Source: Atherinomorus stipes
Lineage: Eukaryota; Chordata; Actinopteri; Atheriniformes; Atherinidae
Assembly: GCA_023101725.1 (NCBI GenBank)
Contig: JALJCO010003873.1
Coordinates: 122,200-186,199 of the forward strand
DNA: 64,000 nucleotides
Direction of reading: 5' to 3'
Shown here piece by piece: positions 44,780 to 56,394 of the stretch (positions are counted from its first letter, which is position 1; each line of letters starts with the position of its first letter). The position numbers and the translations under genes were made by a program. The notes under the pieces were generated by a model. It worked only from the letters and a program-made list of their open reading frames with translations. It was not told the origin of the DNA and ran no database searches.

Positions 44780-45715
44780 TATTACCTCCGCTAAGGAGGT
44801 AATGCTTTCGGTAGCGTTGGTTTGTCTGTCTGTCTGTCAGCAACTTTACGCAAAAAGTTCTGGACAGATTGACCTGAAATCTTCACCAGCCGTGTGTCTC
44901 AGCTCAAGGAAAAACCCATTAAATGTTGGTGGTGATCCGGATCACCTTCTGGATCCAGGAACGTTTTGAATGATTCTTTCTCATTGTGAGATCGGCCATG
45001 TTGGAAAGGCTGTTGATGAGGTGTGAGTGCCCCCTTGTGGCAGAAGTGTGCAGCTGTGCTACTGAGCACATGATCGTCGGGATTCAGAAATGTTCCTCTA
45101 TTCACCATGTGCCTTTTTATGCTATTAAGCTAGCTGACCTGCTACATGCCAGTTACTTAAACTGTTAGCCTTGAACACATATGCATGTTTAGTCCTAACT
45201 GGAAGGGATTTATTAGTAATAATTAATACCTTGAATGTGTTTATTTGCTGAACGAATGTTCCTCATGGCTTCTTTGTATTTCTGTCTTTATAGACCACAC
45301 TCACTTCCATCCACATTCACCTGAACTACCTGGAATTCCACCTGGAAGCCTGTCGTTTGTTGCATTACTGTGCTGTTGTGATTAACAGTAACCAGTAAAG
45401 ACAGTTAACTGTACAAGCGAGTCCTGTGTTCTGACCGACACCCCATGATGAACATCAAACCTCCTTACCAACGCCTAAACACTCTTACATCAACATCACC
45501 CTGATAGGACACATTTCTGGAATTGTTCCATATAACTCTGTACAAATGGCCCGAGTGTTTGGTAAAAAATTACAAGAAAGGATCTCAATGAGTTCGATAA
45601 TGTTTCCAAAGTTGATCCAGATCCAGAGAAAATTCAGGATACTATGATCCAGAACACTCAAAGATAAGCGAGTCGAGCTGCTTGGCGGAGGTCTGCGCTC
45701 TCCCGTTGCTTTTTC
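44780..45715. repeat. Interspersed repeat with CCTCCGCTAAGGAGG end
   Basis: ATTACCTCCGCTAAGGAGGT followed by CGTTGGTTTGTCTGTC, then GTGGTGATCCGGATCACC, is a very common fish repeat opening. The right end near 45676-45705 has CTGCTTGGCGGAGGTCTGC. Middle sequence at about 45000-45540 is not shared with the usual family and may be an insertion. Origin uncertain; probably a DNA element. Confidence 0.5.
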
Positions 45716-46346
45716 TAGTTAGATCTGATTCTGTCTGAGCAATCATGAAGATACTTGAACAAATTCCCCCAGTTGAGTGTGATGGGGTTAATACAACTCT
45801 GAAGTAATGATACTTCTTTGATCTAATAAATAATCTGCCTGTGGATGCCAATGAATGAACAAAATATGTTGCTCCCACACCCATTTCTCAGTGGTATCTT
45901 GTGTCAAGGCTAGAGTTGAAAGAAGGTCAGAAGGGTAAGGAGAGGAAAAGGAGGATGACTATATTCAGGTTGGTTTATTCTATTTCTTTTATTGCGTGAA
46001 TTATGTACATCTAAAATTTGATCTAAAAGTCTGAATAATTTTGACGACGACTGTATATGCCACAAATTAAATCAACATCTATGTTCATGTAAATGTGTAT
46101 ATTTACTATATTTAATTTTTATTTATCTATTTGTAGTACACATAAGAGCATTCATACATATCATGGTGTGTAAGACTAATTTGTTTTATGTTTATTTTAT
46201 TTTAAGTTTAATTTTCCAATCCGCTGAGATCTGAGAGTGTTATGGGGCGGGATGTTGTTGTTTGTTTTAGAAAAATGGCAAAAACCAAATAACAAATTGT
46301 GGTGGAAAAAAAACAATGAAACCTCCAAACTTTGCAAGGGAACATC
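45716..46346. other. Unassigned AT-rich sequence
   Basis: Contains AATAATTTTGACGACGACTG near 46033, resembling mariner-like ends. Otherwise nothing. Confidence 0.4.
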
Positions 46347-46354
46347 CTCTACTT

Positions 46355-47366
46355 CAGAGGTGCCCAAGTCCAGTCTTCCAGAGCTACTATCCTGCACAGT
46401 TTGGTTGCATCACTTCTCCAACACACCTGGATCAAATGAATGGGTTGTTACCAGCCTCTGCAGAGCTCAATGATGAGCATGAGGAGATTAGCCATTTGAT
46501 TCAGGCGTGCTGGAGAGACAGTCAGGGATCCCACGCGTCCTGAAAAACCTGGAAAATGAGAAAAAGAGTAAAGTTGCCCTGGAAAATGATTTTTCCTCCC
46601 TCTTGTCACTGCTTCGTCTTTACTTGGTTGCTGCTACATTGCAGTTTCGTCACCGTTTCGTCGGCATTTTCTCTCAGCTTTGTCGCCGTTTCATGGCTGC
46701 TTTGTAGATGCTTCATAGCCGTTTATCGCCGCTACGACGCAGCTTCGTAGCCATTTCGTCACCACTATGTCACAGCTTTGTCGCAGCTTGGTCGCCACTT
46801 CGCAGCCATTTCGTCGCCGCTACGTTGCAGCTTGGTCGCCACTTCGTAACCACTTCATAACCACTTTGTAGCCGTTTCGTCGCCATCACGTCGCCATTTT
46901 TCCACCGTTTTACCGCCGTTTCATCGCAGCTCCGTCTCCGCTATGTTGCCGTTTCGTCGCCACTTCGTTTTTGCTTTGTCACTGCTACGTCGCCTCTACG
47001 TTGCCATTTCATTGCGGCTTCATAGCGGTTTCGTCGCCGCTTCGTCTTTGCTTTGATGCCACTTCGTCTTTGCTTCATCGCCGCTACGTTGCAGTTTTGG
47101 CGTCGTTTCGGCGCAGCTTGGTTGCAGCTTCGCCTCTGTTTTGTCTCTGCTTCACCTTTTCTTCGTCTTTACTTCATTGCTGTAAAAACATATAAGCTAC
47201 AATTGTAGAACAAAAGCTTGTGGTGGAATTTATTGGTCTATGTTTTGGTAACTTGACCTGTACTGTAGTAGCTGGAAAGAAAACTACTTCTAGAAAAGAG
47301 TGGGAACCCTGATGCTCTAAAAAATGCAGAACAGTAGCTCTGGAACACCGGACTTGGGGACCCCTG
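46355..47366. mobile_element. hAT non-autonomous element hosting array copy 6
   Basis: It starts CAGAGGTGCCCAAGTCC and ends GGACTTGGGGACCCCTG, inverted termini typical of hAT, with CTCTACTT (46347-46354) and CTCTACTG (47367-47374) as a 7-of-8 target duplication. AACACACCTGGATCAAATGA then ATGGGTTGTTACC inside is the standard body of this family. Array copy 6 interrupts it at 46523-47311; the two parts rejoin as one element when the insertion is removed. Confidence 0.8.
46523..47311 (+). mobile_element. 11-bp-array element, copy 6
   Basis: CAGGGATCCCACGCGTCCTG to GTGGGAACCCTG. The left conserved part is shortened: the ATGATTGAACATTTTTCC block is absent. The array at about 46600-47180 includes TTCGTCGCCGC and TACGTTGCAGC units. 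Confidence 0.85.
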
Positions 47367-47374
47367 CTCTACTG

Positions 47375-48970
47375 TAAGAATGAGGCTTTGAGTGCTAAAG
47401 TCCCGTATGACTGTACTTTCTGCTCATGCTGTTGCATAAGAGTTCCCTTTAAGCCCTCTGTAAAGAAGACACCCCCCACCCCGCTCATCATTCAGCTCCT
47501 CCTGAGACCATTCAATAGATCAAAAGCACTCCCTTCAATTTTCCATGCTGTCTAAAAGGTTCAATACTTGCCACTTATATTGAGCAGGCTTGCAGGGGCA
47601 GGAGGTCAAACCGCTCCATTACCGTCTCTGCATGCTTCAGCTTCATCAATAAACTGATTGTATTTATACATATGAATCTGCCTGTACGTGCATGAACTGT
47701 GGGAAAGGCGTGGTGTGCCCTGCCCTGAACATTTGCATGTCCACACAGTGTCAGTGCTAAGAGCAGCAGAGTATCAGGGAGATATCTGAGCGAAGGAAGT
47801 CTGTGAGCGTCCCCCAGCAGCTTTGACAGGCCGTTCCCACACTGCATCACACCCGGGCCGTTTCACACCAGGAGGCGTTCGTGTTTATTTACCTCAGCTA
47901 TACGAACGCTTGGCTGATTTGCATATTAATCCCCTGGAGACTCCTGGAACTTAACCATGACCAGCATGACTACATAAAATATTTTAACAGAAGCTAAACG
48001 CAGTGGCGGTCCCACACCTTATTTACCTAACTAGATGTGCTGTCCAACATTCAGCGGCTTTAAAATTTCAAAATAGTCACAAAATATGAGACAACATATA
48101 TTATGCACAAAAACACATATGCACACACACAAAAAATTAATAAATAAATAAAAAAAGAAGCAGCCATACCTCAATTGGCAGCTTCATGCTTATTTCAGAG
48201 GCGTGACTTTTAAGGGAACTTCACTCCGCCTGCCATAATTTATTCCCCAAGGAAAGTGTATTTATAATGATTTCACCTCCCCCGTCACTATCGCCCTGTA
48301 ATAAATATATTTATGACTTCCTGGGTTTTTAGGCACCGCAAAGCAGCACACCAGTTTTTATGCTTTAAAAGACCAAGAAAGGGATGTTGCAGGGTGTCTG
48401 CCACAAAGATACAGCGTGCATGAAAATGAAAAGTAACCAGTGAAAATTCCCTCTCCATATTTCTATCCTACTTAACTTTGATGAACCCAACAGTGGTTAT
48501 TGGTTTGGAGACCCTTGAGAAGAACTCATTTAACATTGACTTCCTTGACTTGAGTCGTATGATAAGATTGATGGAAATTCTCGTCTGTCTGCTGAATGTG
48601 ATTCCAGCCAATTAGTTTAGGCCAGTTAGGTTAGCATAATAAGTTTGTTTCACGTGTGCATCGGGGGTTCATTAGCGCTTCCTGCAGCCACAGTGGGAAA
48701 ATCACCCGTAACAACTGTGGCTGTCACAATCTTCAAGAGCCACATGGAAATTTCTCCCATCAGGCTATAATGAAGGTGATTCACCAGTCGTCCCCCACGC
48801 CTGCAGTAGCCAAAGCATGAAGCTCATCAAACAGATGCAAAAATGCTAGCTTTGTTAGCGTTTGGTCTGCAAACCAAATATTTTTCTCATAGTTTTATAT
48901 GTGCAGGGAATACCAAACGTGCATACGGTTCATTCTGAGACGGACAGCAAGTGTTTATTGTAAGCTGAAA
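47375..48970. other. Non-repetitive, conserved-looking non-coding DNA
   Basis: About 1.6 kb with few repeat signatures, balanced composition, and transcription-factor-like words. The octamer ATTTGCAT occurs at 47731-47738 and at 47917-47924; the second is followed directly by ATTAAT. No convincing exon; the 91-codon minus-strand frame 47850-47575 has no known domain. A conserved enhancer-like element is an inference. Confidence 0.3.
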
Positions 48971-48974
48971 ACAG

Positions 48975-49145
48975 AATTATGAATGAATGGATAAATGGTT
49001 TATTTCGGTTACACTGTATGGTACACAAACAACTTAAGTATTTTTCTACTTGCACCAGTACATTTTTTTAAAATCAAGCTGTAACCGAAAAAGGCAGAGG
49101 AAAGAAAATAAAAAAAAAAAAAAATTTATAATATTATAAAAGAGG

Positions 49146-49176
<31 letters not shown>

Positions 49177-50260
49177 CCCAAAAAAAAGAAAAATAATACA
49201 AAAGGGAGGGGGGGAGAGGGGGAAAAAAAAGAAAAAGGGGGGGGGGGGGGACAGGGAAGGGAAAAAGGGGGGGCCCACGGGAAAATCTTTAGGCTGAAGC
49301 CAAGGCTTATTTTTTGCCTATCCAGTACAAGTCATAAAATTATCCAAGAAATCAGTGTCTCAAAACAGAGTAAAATAATTTAAAACAAAGCAAAATAGAA
49401 GATAAACAACATAGCAAAATTTACTCAAGATTATTCTTCATCATTCCACTTGTCAATTACTTTATAATGTAGCCCATAATTATCTGATCTTTCAATGTTA
49501 TTTTAAAACTCAACAGAGATCTTCACGATTTCAAATCATCACTAAGTCAATTCCACAATATGACTCCCAAATATGAATCAATATGAAACCCAACCCTCTT
49601 AGATCATATATTTTTTTTCTCTCAGTTTACATAAAAAATGAATAGAGGTGGGAAGACTTCTATTGTCTACTTAAAATAATATCATTAATGTTTTTAAATT
49701 TACAGTATCTAAGAATTTTAAGGTAAAGGATACAATAAATAGTTTAATAGTGGTCTCTAAAGGCTTTAATAGGTGGATTTTTTTTATTATTATTCTTATA
49801 ATTCTTTTCTAGTTTGATTATAGGGTCTACATATGCTCTGTATTCCCCATACTGCAACACAATATGACATATATGGCAATACAAGTAAGAAATACAATAA
49901 ACGCAAACATTTTTTGTTCAGAAAACTGCTAATTTTATCAATAACACCAATAGTTTTAGATATTTTTTGTTTTCTATGCTCTATATGTGGCTTACAGTTG
50001 AGTTTATGGTCCAAAATCCCTCCCAAGAATTTGATTTCATACACTCTTTCAATTTTTACTCCATTTGGGCTTAGTTGCATCTCACAGTTTACTCCACCAC
50101 CACCAAACACCATAAATTTTGTTTTAATTTCATATAGTTATATCATATAGTTACTTATTGATGTCAAGCCATTTTTTCAGTCTGATCAACTCATTTTCAC
50201 CTGTTGTCAGTAATTCCTTAATGTCTGGTCCTGAACAAAACAAAGTCACTTTCCTAAATT
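48975..50260 (-). pseudogene. Decayed L2/CR1-like LINE: end of reverse transcriptase and 3' UTR
   Basis: On the minus strand, 50113-49796 reads KFLGGILDHKLNCKPHIE, then SKTIGVIDKISSFLNKK, then LPYMSYCVAVWG. This is the 'FLG-x-x-D-x-x-L-x-W-x-x-HI ... PY-x-x-Y-x-x-x-x-WG' end of non-LTR reverse transcriptases. The following VDPIIKLEKN and later fragments to about 49450 continue the usual C-terminal sequence in shifted frames with stops. The 3' UTR runs to about 48985, where, read on the minus strand, AACCGAAATAAACCATTTAT then CCATTCATTCAT marks the tail. It encoded target-primed reverse transcription; now inactive. Only the 3' part of the element is present. A purine-rich tract interrupts the UTR at 49090-49280. 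Confidence 0.75.
49090..49280. repeat. Purine-rich homopolymer tract inside the LINE tail
   Basis: Long A runs (up to about 25) and G runs (up to 12) alternate. Same texture as 4908-5060 and 53220-53570. It may be an expanded poly-pyrimidine stretch of the LINE read from the other strand, or low-quality assembly. Confidence 0.7.
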
Positions 50261-51002
50261 GTGAGACAGTGTAATTATATTTTACAAACTGAAACCTGTT
50301 ATTTAAATAGCTTTTTATCCATTTGAATGATTAATTGTTTGTAAGAGTTTCCACTGTATTTCATACGGTATGCATCATTTCTCTGGAAATGATCTAATTT
50401 AATCAAGTTAACTATTAGCCTGAAAACAGGTTTAAATGGTTGTAACACCACAGTGTTTATTATTCTGTTTGAAGATGACATATTTTAGGGACGTGATGCT
50501 ATTTTATATTCATTAAGGTTGTATTTAGAAAGATGAAAAGAAATTCTCACAAAACTGATGCGTGTGCACCTTACATGGAAATCACAAGGGAAAAGTGGAA
50601 ATCAGCAAAGTTGTTTTATACATTTTTGTGTGAAATCCTGAGAAATACATCATCAGCTAGCTAAAAGTCTTGAGACATTATATATTTAAGCTATCGCCAC
50701 ACCTTGGGTGTACTATATGCCTGTTCCTGTAAAGCAACTTCTCAGTTTCTTTCATTACGTCTTTACACTCAGTACCTGAATTATATGCTCAAGTCTGCGA
50801 GTAGTTCAACCACTGATCCACCATTTTTCCATTATCCTGATATAAGCCTTAACTATAGTGTGAGGGATTTAAGAAGATCTACTGCTTAGAAAATCAATTA
50901 ATGTGCTGGACCAGTGCTAATTAGGGAGAATGTGTGAAGGATAATGCTGGTGGACCTGCGAAGGAGAGGAAAAAAGAGAGAGAGAGCGAGAGAGAGGACA
51001 TT
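50261..51002. other. Unassigned AT-rich sequence
   Basis: May include more upstream LINE remnant up to about 50480. Ends with a short GA-rich run (50972-50998). Confidence 0.4.
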
Positions 51003-51371
51003 CAGGGTTCCCACTTTTTTTTCTAGTAGTTGTTTTCCAGGACATTTTCAGGTCTTTTCCAGCTGCTACAGTACAAGTCATCACAACATAGACTCATAAA
51101 TTCCACCACAAGCTTTTGGAGACGTATTCTACAATTGTAGCTGATATTTTTTTAAAGCAATGGAGTAAAGACGAAGAAAAGATTAAGCAGAGACAAAGCT
51201 GAGATAAAGCTGCAACAAAATGGTGCTGAAAGGGCGACAAAACTGCGATGTAGCGGTGACGAAACAAAGACGAAGTGGCAGCGACAAAGCAAAGATGAAG
51301 CAAGGACGAAACGGCTACGAAGCTGTGATGAAATGGCAACGCAGTGGTGACGAAACTGCGACATAGCGGCA
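51003..51371 (-). mobile_element. 11-bp-array element, copy 7 (truncated)
   Basis: Starts CAGGGTTCCCACTTTTTTTT, includes CCACAAGCTTTTGGAGA and CTACAATTGTAGCTG, then about 20 array units. It stops abruptly at GCGGCAGTTTTAAGGC, where a CACTGCAAAAAC-family fragment begins; the other conserved end is missing. Confidence 0.75.
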
Positions 51372-51490
51372 GTTTTAAGGCAATGCATCTTATTTCAAGA
51401 AATCTTATCAGAAAAATTTGCTTGTTCTAGCATCACAAGCAAAGGAATTTTGGCCAGATTTAAAATAAGCAAAAAAAAAAGAAAAGATTT
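51372..51490. mobile_element. Fragment of the CACTGCAAAAAC-type family
   Basis: TTTTAAGGCAATGCATCTTA then TTTCAAGAAATCTTATCAG matches the inner part of the element at 36248-37163. Confidence 0.55.
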
Positions 51491-52422
51491 TTGTCTTTTT
51501 TTATAAAGTTATCCTTCAACTCCAGCCTGCTTTTTAATCTGAACTGTGTCCATGTAAACATGGCTTGTCCTCCTCTATGTCCTGTTGGGTCCAGCAGACT
51601 GAAAAGCAACAAATATGTGTGTTTGCTCACATGAATCAATAGATTTACTTTTATTAAATATTTCACGCTTTGCCATGAGGCATAGTTGGTGAAACACAGA
51701 TGTTTTTTTTATACCTATTGTGAAGCCATTTCAAAGGTTTTATCTCCTCAGACTGTAGGCATGCTTTTGATAAAGCGGCTGTTTGCTTCTCCGTGCTGTG
51801 GAGAGCCATGCTGACAGAGCCAGATGACTCAGAATGGAGCCTCACATTGCTGTCTCTCCGATATCTCAGAACACAACCGCTGTGTCTGAGAGCCAGCTGT
51901 GAATGAGAGGACTCACACGGAGGTTTCAAAGCCTCCCCATGAACGCCTCCCCCTCCACTGCCACCCCACAATGCCGGAGCAGCTTATGATATAGAGCAGA
52001 GCTGTCATCCCCGGCAGCTCGGGTCTCATTACTCAGGCTGTATTTATCCAGCCATGCTCAGGAAGTCTGCGTTTATCAGGCCTTTTTATCGATGGCCATC
52101 AGGGTCATTATTAGGGATGGACGGTATTTCCTGTGCAGTCATAATTAAGTCACGCTGCTGCAGTCGTTCATCAGTGGCGTAATAGTTTGAGTGAATGCTG
52201 AAAATGCCCCTCTGGCCAGCTTTTCTAAATGTTTATGCTGAATCTCAAGATCACCAGAGCCTCTTTGTCTTCTTTATGATGCAGTGTCAGTGGACGCTGT
52301 GCTAATTGAGTGGTCTGCATGAATGGGGCACACACACAGTCACACACAGTTAAATCATGAGCAGATTCTCATCTATCCACATATATTAAAATCACTCTAA
52401 CATCTGGTAGACTTGTCAGTAT
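51491..52422. other. Unassigned, largely non-repetitive sequence
   Basis: Mixed composition with no repeat ends. A 102-codon minus-strand frame (51971-51663) has no known domain. Part of it could be conserved non-coding DNA. Confidence 0.35.
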
Positions 52423-54502
52423 CAGGCTTCCCACTCTTTTCTTGAAGTTATTTTCCAGGACTTTTCCAGCTGCTGCAATACAAGTCAAGTTATCACAACA
52501 AAGACTGATAAATTCCAAGAGAAGTGCTTTACAGTTGTAGCTTTTATTTCTTACAGCAATGAAGCAGCGACAAAGTAGTGACGAAGCAGAGACGAAGAAG
52601 CGACGAAGAAGAGACGGAGCAACAATGAAGCAGTGACAATGTAATGACGATGCGGAGATGAAGCAGCAGCGAAGAAGCGACGAAGAAGAGAAAAAGCAAA
52701 AGAAGCATCGATGAAGTAGTGACGAAGCAGAGATGAAGCGGTGATGAAGAAGAGATGAAGCGGAGATGAAGCATAGACGAAGAAGTGACGAAGCAGAGAT
52801 GAAGAAGTGACGAAGAAGCGATGAAGTGGAGACGAAGCTGCAACGAAAAAGAGACGAAGAAGAGACAACGAAGCAGCAATGAAGCGGGGACGAAGGAGAT
52901 AAAAAACGGAGCAACGATGAAGCAGTGACAAAGTAATGACGATGCGGAGATGAAGCAGCGGCGAAGAAGCGACGAAGACGAGACAAAGCAACGAAGAAGC
53001 ATCGATGAAGTAGTGACGAAGCAGAGATGAAGCGGTGATGAAGAAGAGACGAAGCATAGACGAAGAAGCGATGAAGTGGAGACGAAGCTGCAACGAAAAA
53101 GAGACGAAGAAGAGACAATGAAGTGGGGACGAAGAAGATACGAAGCAGCGCACATTAATCTGCCGTCTAGCCTCTCCAGCTAATGCTCCTAACACAATAG
53201 CAATTTTTTTAGGCTCTGTTAGCTCCTGGGAACAAACAACCCTAAATTTTTTCTTCTAGACAAAAAAAAACAGTATCCCCTGGCCTTAAAATGGGGGAAA
53301 GGGGGGGAGAGAGAAGAGGAAAAAGGATCTTTTGGGAAAAAAATTGGTGGAGCGGGCCAAGGAGGAAAATAGAGGGGAAAAAAACCAAGGGAGAAAGGGG
53401 GGGAGATAAGGAATGAGGAGGGAGGAGATAGAAAATAAAAAAAAAAGAAAATAAAAAAAAGGAATAAAAAAAAAAAAGAAAAAAGAAGATAAAAAGGGAA
53501 AAAAGCAGCGAAAAAGGAGGAAGGGGAGAGTGTAAGAAAAGATAAAAAGGCGGAGAGGGGGGGGGGGGGGGAGTGACCCCGGGCGGGGGGTGGGTGGGGC
53601 TCGGGGTCCCCGCCGCGGGAAACAAAAAGGGGGGCGGCGTCTCGGGGCGCGCGGGAGGGGGGGGGGGGGAGCGCACACAAGGGGGAGGGCGCCCCACCCC
53701 CCTTACGATCGCCGCCCCCCCCGGGGGGGCAGTCCTCGCTGCTCCCCCCCCCCCCCCCCCTCCGTGCCCCCGCCGCCTCCTCCCCCCCCGCGCGCCGCCG
53801 CTCTTCCCGCTTGTCGCGCTCTGCCCTCCCAGGAAGGGGAAGAAAGGAAAGCCCCCCCCCCTGGCTGCAGGAACATAGTGTTGGGCGGGCCACTCTCCTC
53901 CCCCCAGCAACAAACGACCTAAAAAAAAAGAGAAAAAAAAAAAAAAAAAAAAAAAACAAAAAAAACAACTTATATAAAAAAAAAGCATACAAACAAAACA
54001 AAAACAAACAAAATAAAGAGATGAAGCAACGACGAAGTAGAGACGGATTAGAGATAAAGAAGCAGTGAAGCGGAGACGAAGCGGCAACGAAAAAGAGACG
54101 AAGAAGCAATGAAGAAGCAATGAAAAGGCGATGAAGAGATGACGAAGCGGCGATGAAGAAGAGACGAAGCAGTGATGAAGAAGAGACAAAGAAGCGACAA
54201 AGCCGAGATGAAGCCGTGAGGACGAAGAAGCGATGATGAAGAAGAGACAAAACAGTGACGAAAAAGAGACGAAACGGAGATGAAGCAGTGTCAAAGAGGC
54301 AACGAAGAAGAGATGAAGCAGCGATGAAGCGCCATCAAAGAAGAGACGAAGCAGGGACAAAACAGAGGGAGGAAAAATAATTTTCCAGGACAACTCAAGC
54401 TTTTCCAGGACATTTTACTCTGTTTTTTATTTTCCATGTGTTTCCCATGACTGGAAAAATGTTCAATCATTTTCCAGGTTTTCCAGGACTCGTGGGAACG
54501 CA
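52423..54502 (-). mobile_element. 11-bp-array element, copy 8 (interrupted)
   Basis: Begins CAGGCTTCCCACTCTTTTCT and ends with TTCAATCATTTTCCAGG and CTCGTGGGAACG, so both conserved ends are present. The array occupies about 52556-53152 and 54015-54370, with units such as GAAGAAGCGAC, GAAGCAGAGAC and GAAGTAGTGAC. It is interrupted at about 53155-54010 by sequence unrelated to the family. Spurious frames of up to 383 codons run through the array and the interruption. Confidence 0.8.
53220..54000. repeat. Anomalous homopolymer-rich block
   Basis: Plus-strand purine runs (A and G) to about 53570 give way to very GC-rich sequence with C and G runs of up to about 18, then a long A run near 53925-53956. 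It has no counterpart in the other seven array copies. Likely an artefact of assembly or of sequencing through unstable repeats, though a real GC-rich insertion cannot be excluded. Confidence 0.7.
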
Positions 54503-55451
54503 AGCTACACAGAGAGCTAGCTGGTGGGCAAACAACAGTGCATGGGTTGCCCTCGGTAACAGTGAGGTCTCAACATGTTAAAGTTAAGCTCAGCATCTCT
54601 GTCAAGCAGATTTCCGTTCTTGCCACGATGTGTTATGACTGTTTGTAAAAAGGCATCGTGCGTTACAGACAGGGAGGTGACATGTTCGGACACACAGGCT
54701 CTCTGAACATCTGCAGTATGAATGCTGGCGCTCAACCTTGTGTTTTAACCTTGCTCCCAAATGGATGAAAAAACAAAAGAATTAAAAAGGGGGGAAAGCC
54801 ACCAGAGATGACCTTTAATTTGTGGCATAAGCAATGTGCAAATGTTGCTACAAGACAGTAAACAGAAAAGACAGTTAAATCTCTATTTATCCCTCGATGG
54901 AGGAGAATAACCTTGTTTTATAGGGCTGTGCCACAAAGCAGAAAATTAGTTCCTGAAAAAGTCATTAGCAACTTGCTTGTTTTATAGGGTGACATGCCCT
55001 CTTGTGACCAAAGCTGTGCATTTTTTTCTGTCAGATAATTAAAACCCAAGAGAAGGCTCCAGGTGGAAAATACTTACAGATACACAGAAAATTAGTTTGT
55101 CACAGGTCTGTGAAAATGTTCGCTGTAAGCATTTGGTTATTTGCACATTAAATCTGAGTTAATCTACATCTAAACAGAACAAAGATAATTTGATATTTCA
55201 TGAGTCCAAATCTATCACTACTTATCAGAGCACTGAGATAAAATAAAAAGACGGATTTTCTCGTTGCAGTGTCTGGCTCTGTCCTTGCAGTTTATCTGTT
55301 AACAGCAGAGAGGGAAAAATAAAAGCAACTTTGACAAGGGCCAAATTAAAATGGCTGGGCAGCTGGCTCTGTATGACATATTCATGATCTACATCATGAG
55401 TCATGCAGTTGTCATGTACGACCGTTGTCACATGACCCGTTTTATTTCTTT
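54503..55451. other. Unassigned AT-rich sequence
   Basis: No gene or clear repeat terminus. Confidence 0.45.
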
Positions 55452-56317
55452 TTAAAGAAATAGTACACCCACAAAATAATGTTCCTTAATTTTCTACTCA
55501 CCCTCATGCTGAGCAAGACTCTGGAGCACTTTTTTAATATGTCAAATGCAGCCGGAGACTGAACCAAAAAGGTCCAGAAATGTCCAGAAAAACTTGTCAA
55601 TATTCCTCCATACTGCTCGTCCAATGTAATCCAAGTGCCGTGAGTGTGTAGCGTCCAGAATTTACTCAAAATGACATTTAGTATATTTTAATAGCTTAAA
55701 CAGTTGTATACTGCACTTGAAGAGTTCATTTGCAAAAACAGTTTACCACCATTTAGGAAAAGCAGAGTTAACTGTTTTTTGTCGCTGTCGGGTACAAACC
55801 TCCTATCTCCATTTAACATCATTAAAACCTTCTACTTCATGTTGGTCTGATTTGGTGAAAATATTCAAAAAATAAATAAAGAGTTTATTTGCAGAAGCAG
55901 TTAACAGTTTTTTTTCTAAATGGTGGTTAACTGTTTTTGCAAATGAACTCTCCACTTTCTATTTTTACGTTCATGCGAGTTTACGACACTGCAGAAGCCG
56001 CAGCGTTCAGTGTCTACTCTGCCGATAATGCAAGCGCAGTGTACATTGTGCTAAGAGCGAACGAGCTGCGGACAAACCGGGATAAAAACAAGAGGGGTTG
56101 GCTATTGATTTAAAACAAAGAAGTAAAGAAAAAGAGAACGCGCGATCTCATCTGGTTCCATAGTGTTGTGGACTTGCATGGAAGCACTTCGTGGCAGCTA
56201 GATGTTCTACTGTTTACGGCGTGTTCAGACCAAGCGCGATTTGGGCGTCAAAATCGCGCCTGACGCCGAAAGTTGGACACTGTATCATTATAAAGTCCAA
56301 CACCTGTTTCCCGGCGT

Positions 56318-56368
56318 CTTGACGCCCTCGACGCGGCGGCGTCAAGACGCCGCGTCGAGGGCGTCAAG
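56318..56368. repeat. Perfect 21-bp inverted repeat in Harbinger 5' region
   Basis: The arm at 56318-56338 (CTTGACGCCC... GGCG) pairs exactly with 56348-56368 across a 9-nt loop. It lies 27 bp before the transposase start codon, in the 5' untranslated region, and is built of GACGC units like those at the element's other end. It could bind the element's own proteins or form a strong hairpin in the transcript. Confidence 0.9.
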
Positions 56369-56394
56369 GCGTTGTGGAGAGAAGAAGGTGAACA

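Noticed and set aside
52369..54393. Minus-strand ORFs of 203-383 codons
   Set aside because: They run through the 11-bp array of copy 8 and a homopolymer-rich block. Translations are low-complexity Ser/Leu/Phe or Pro-rich with no domain.
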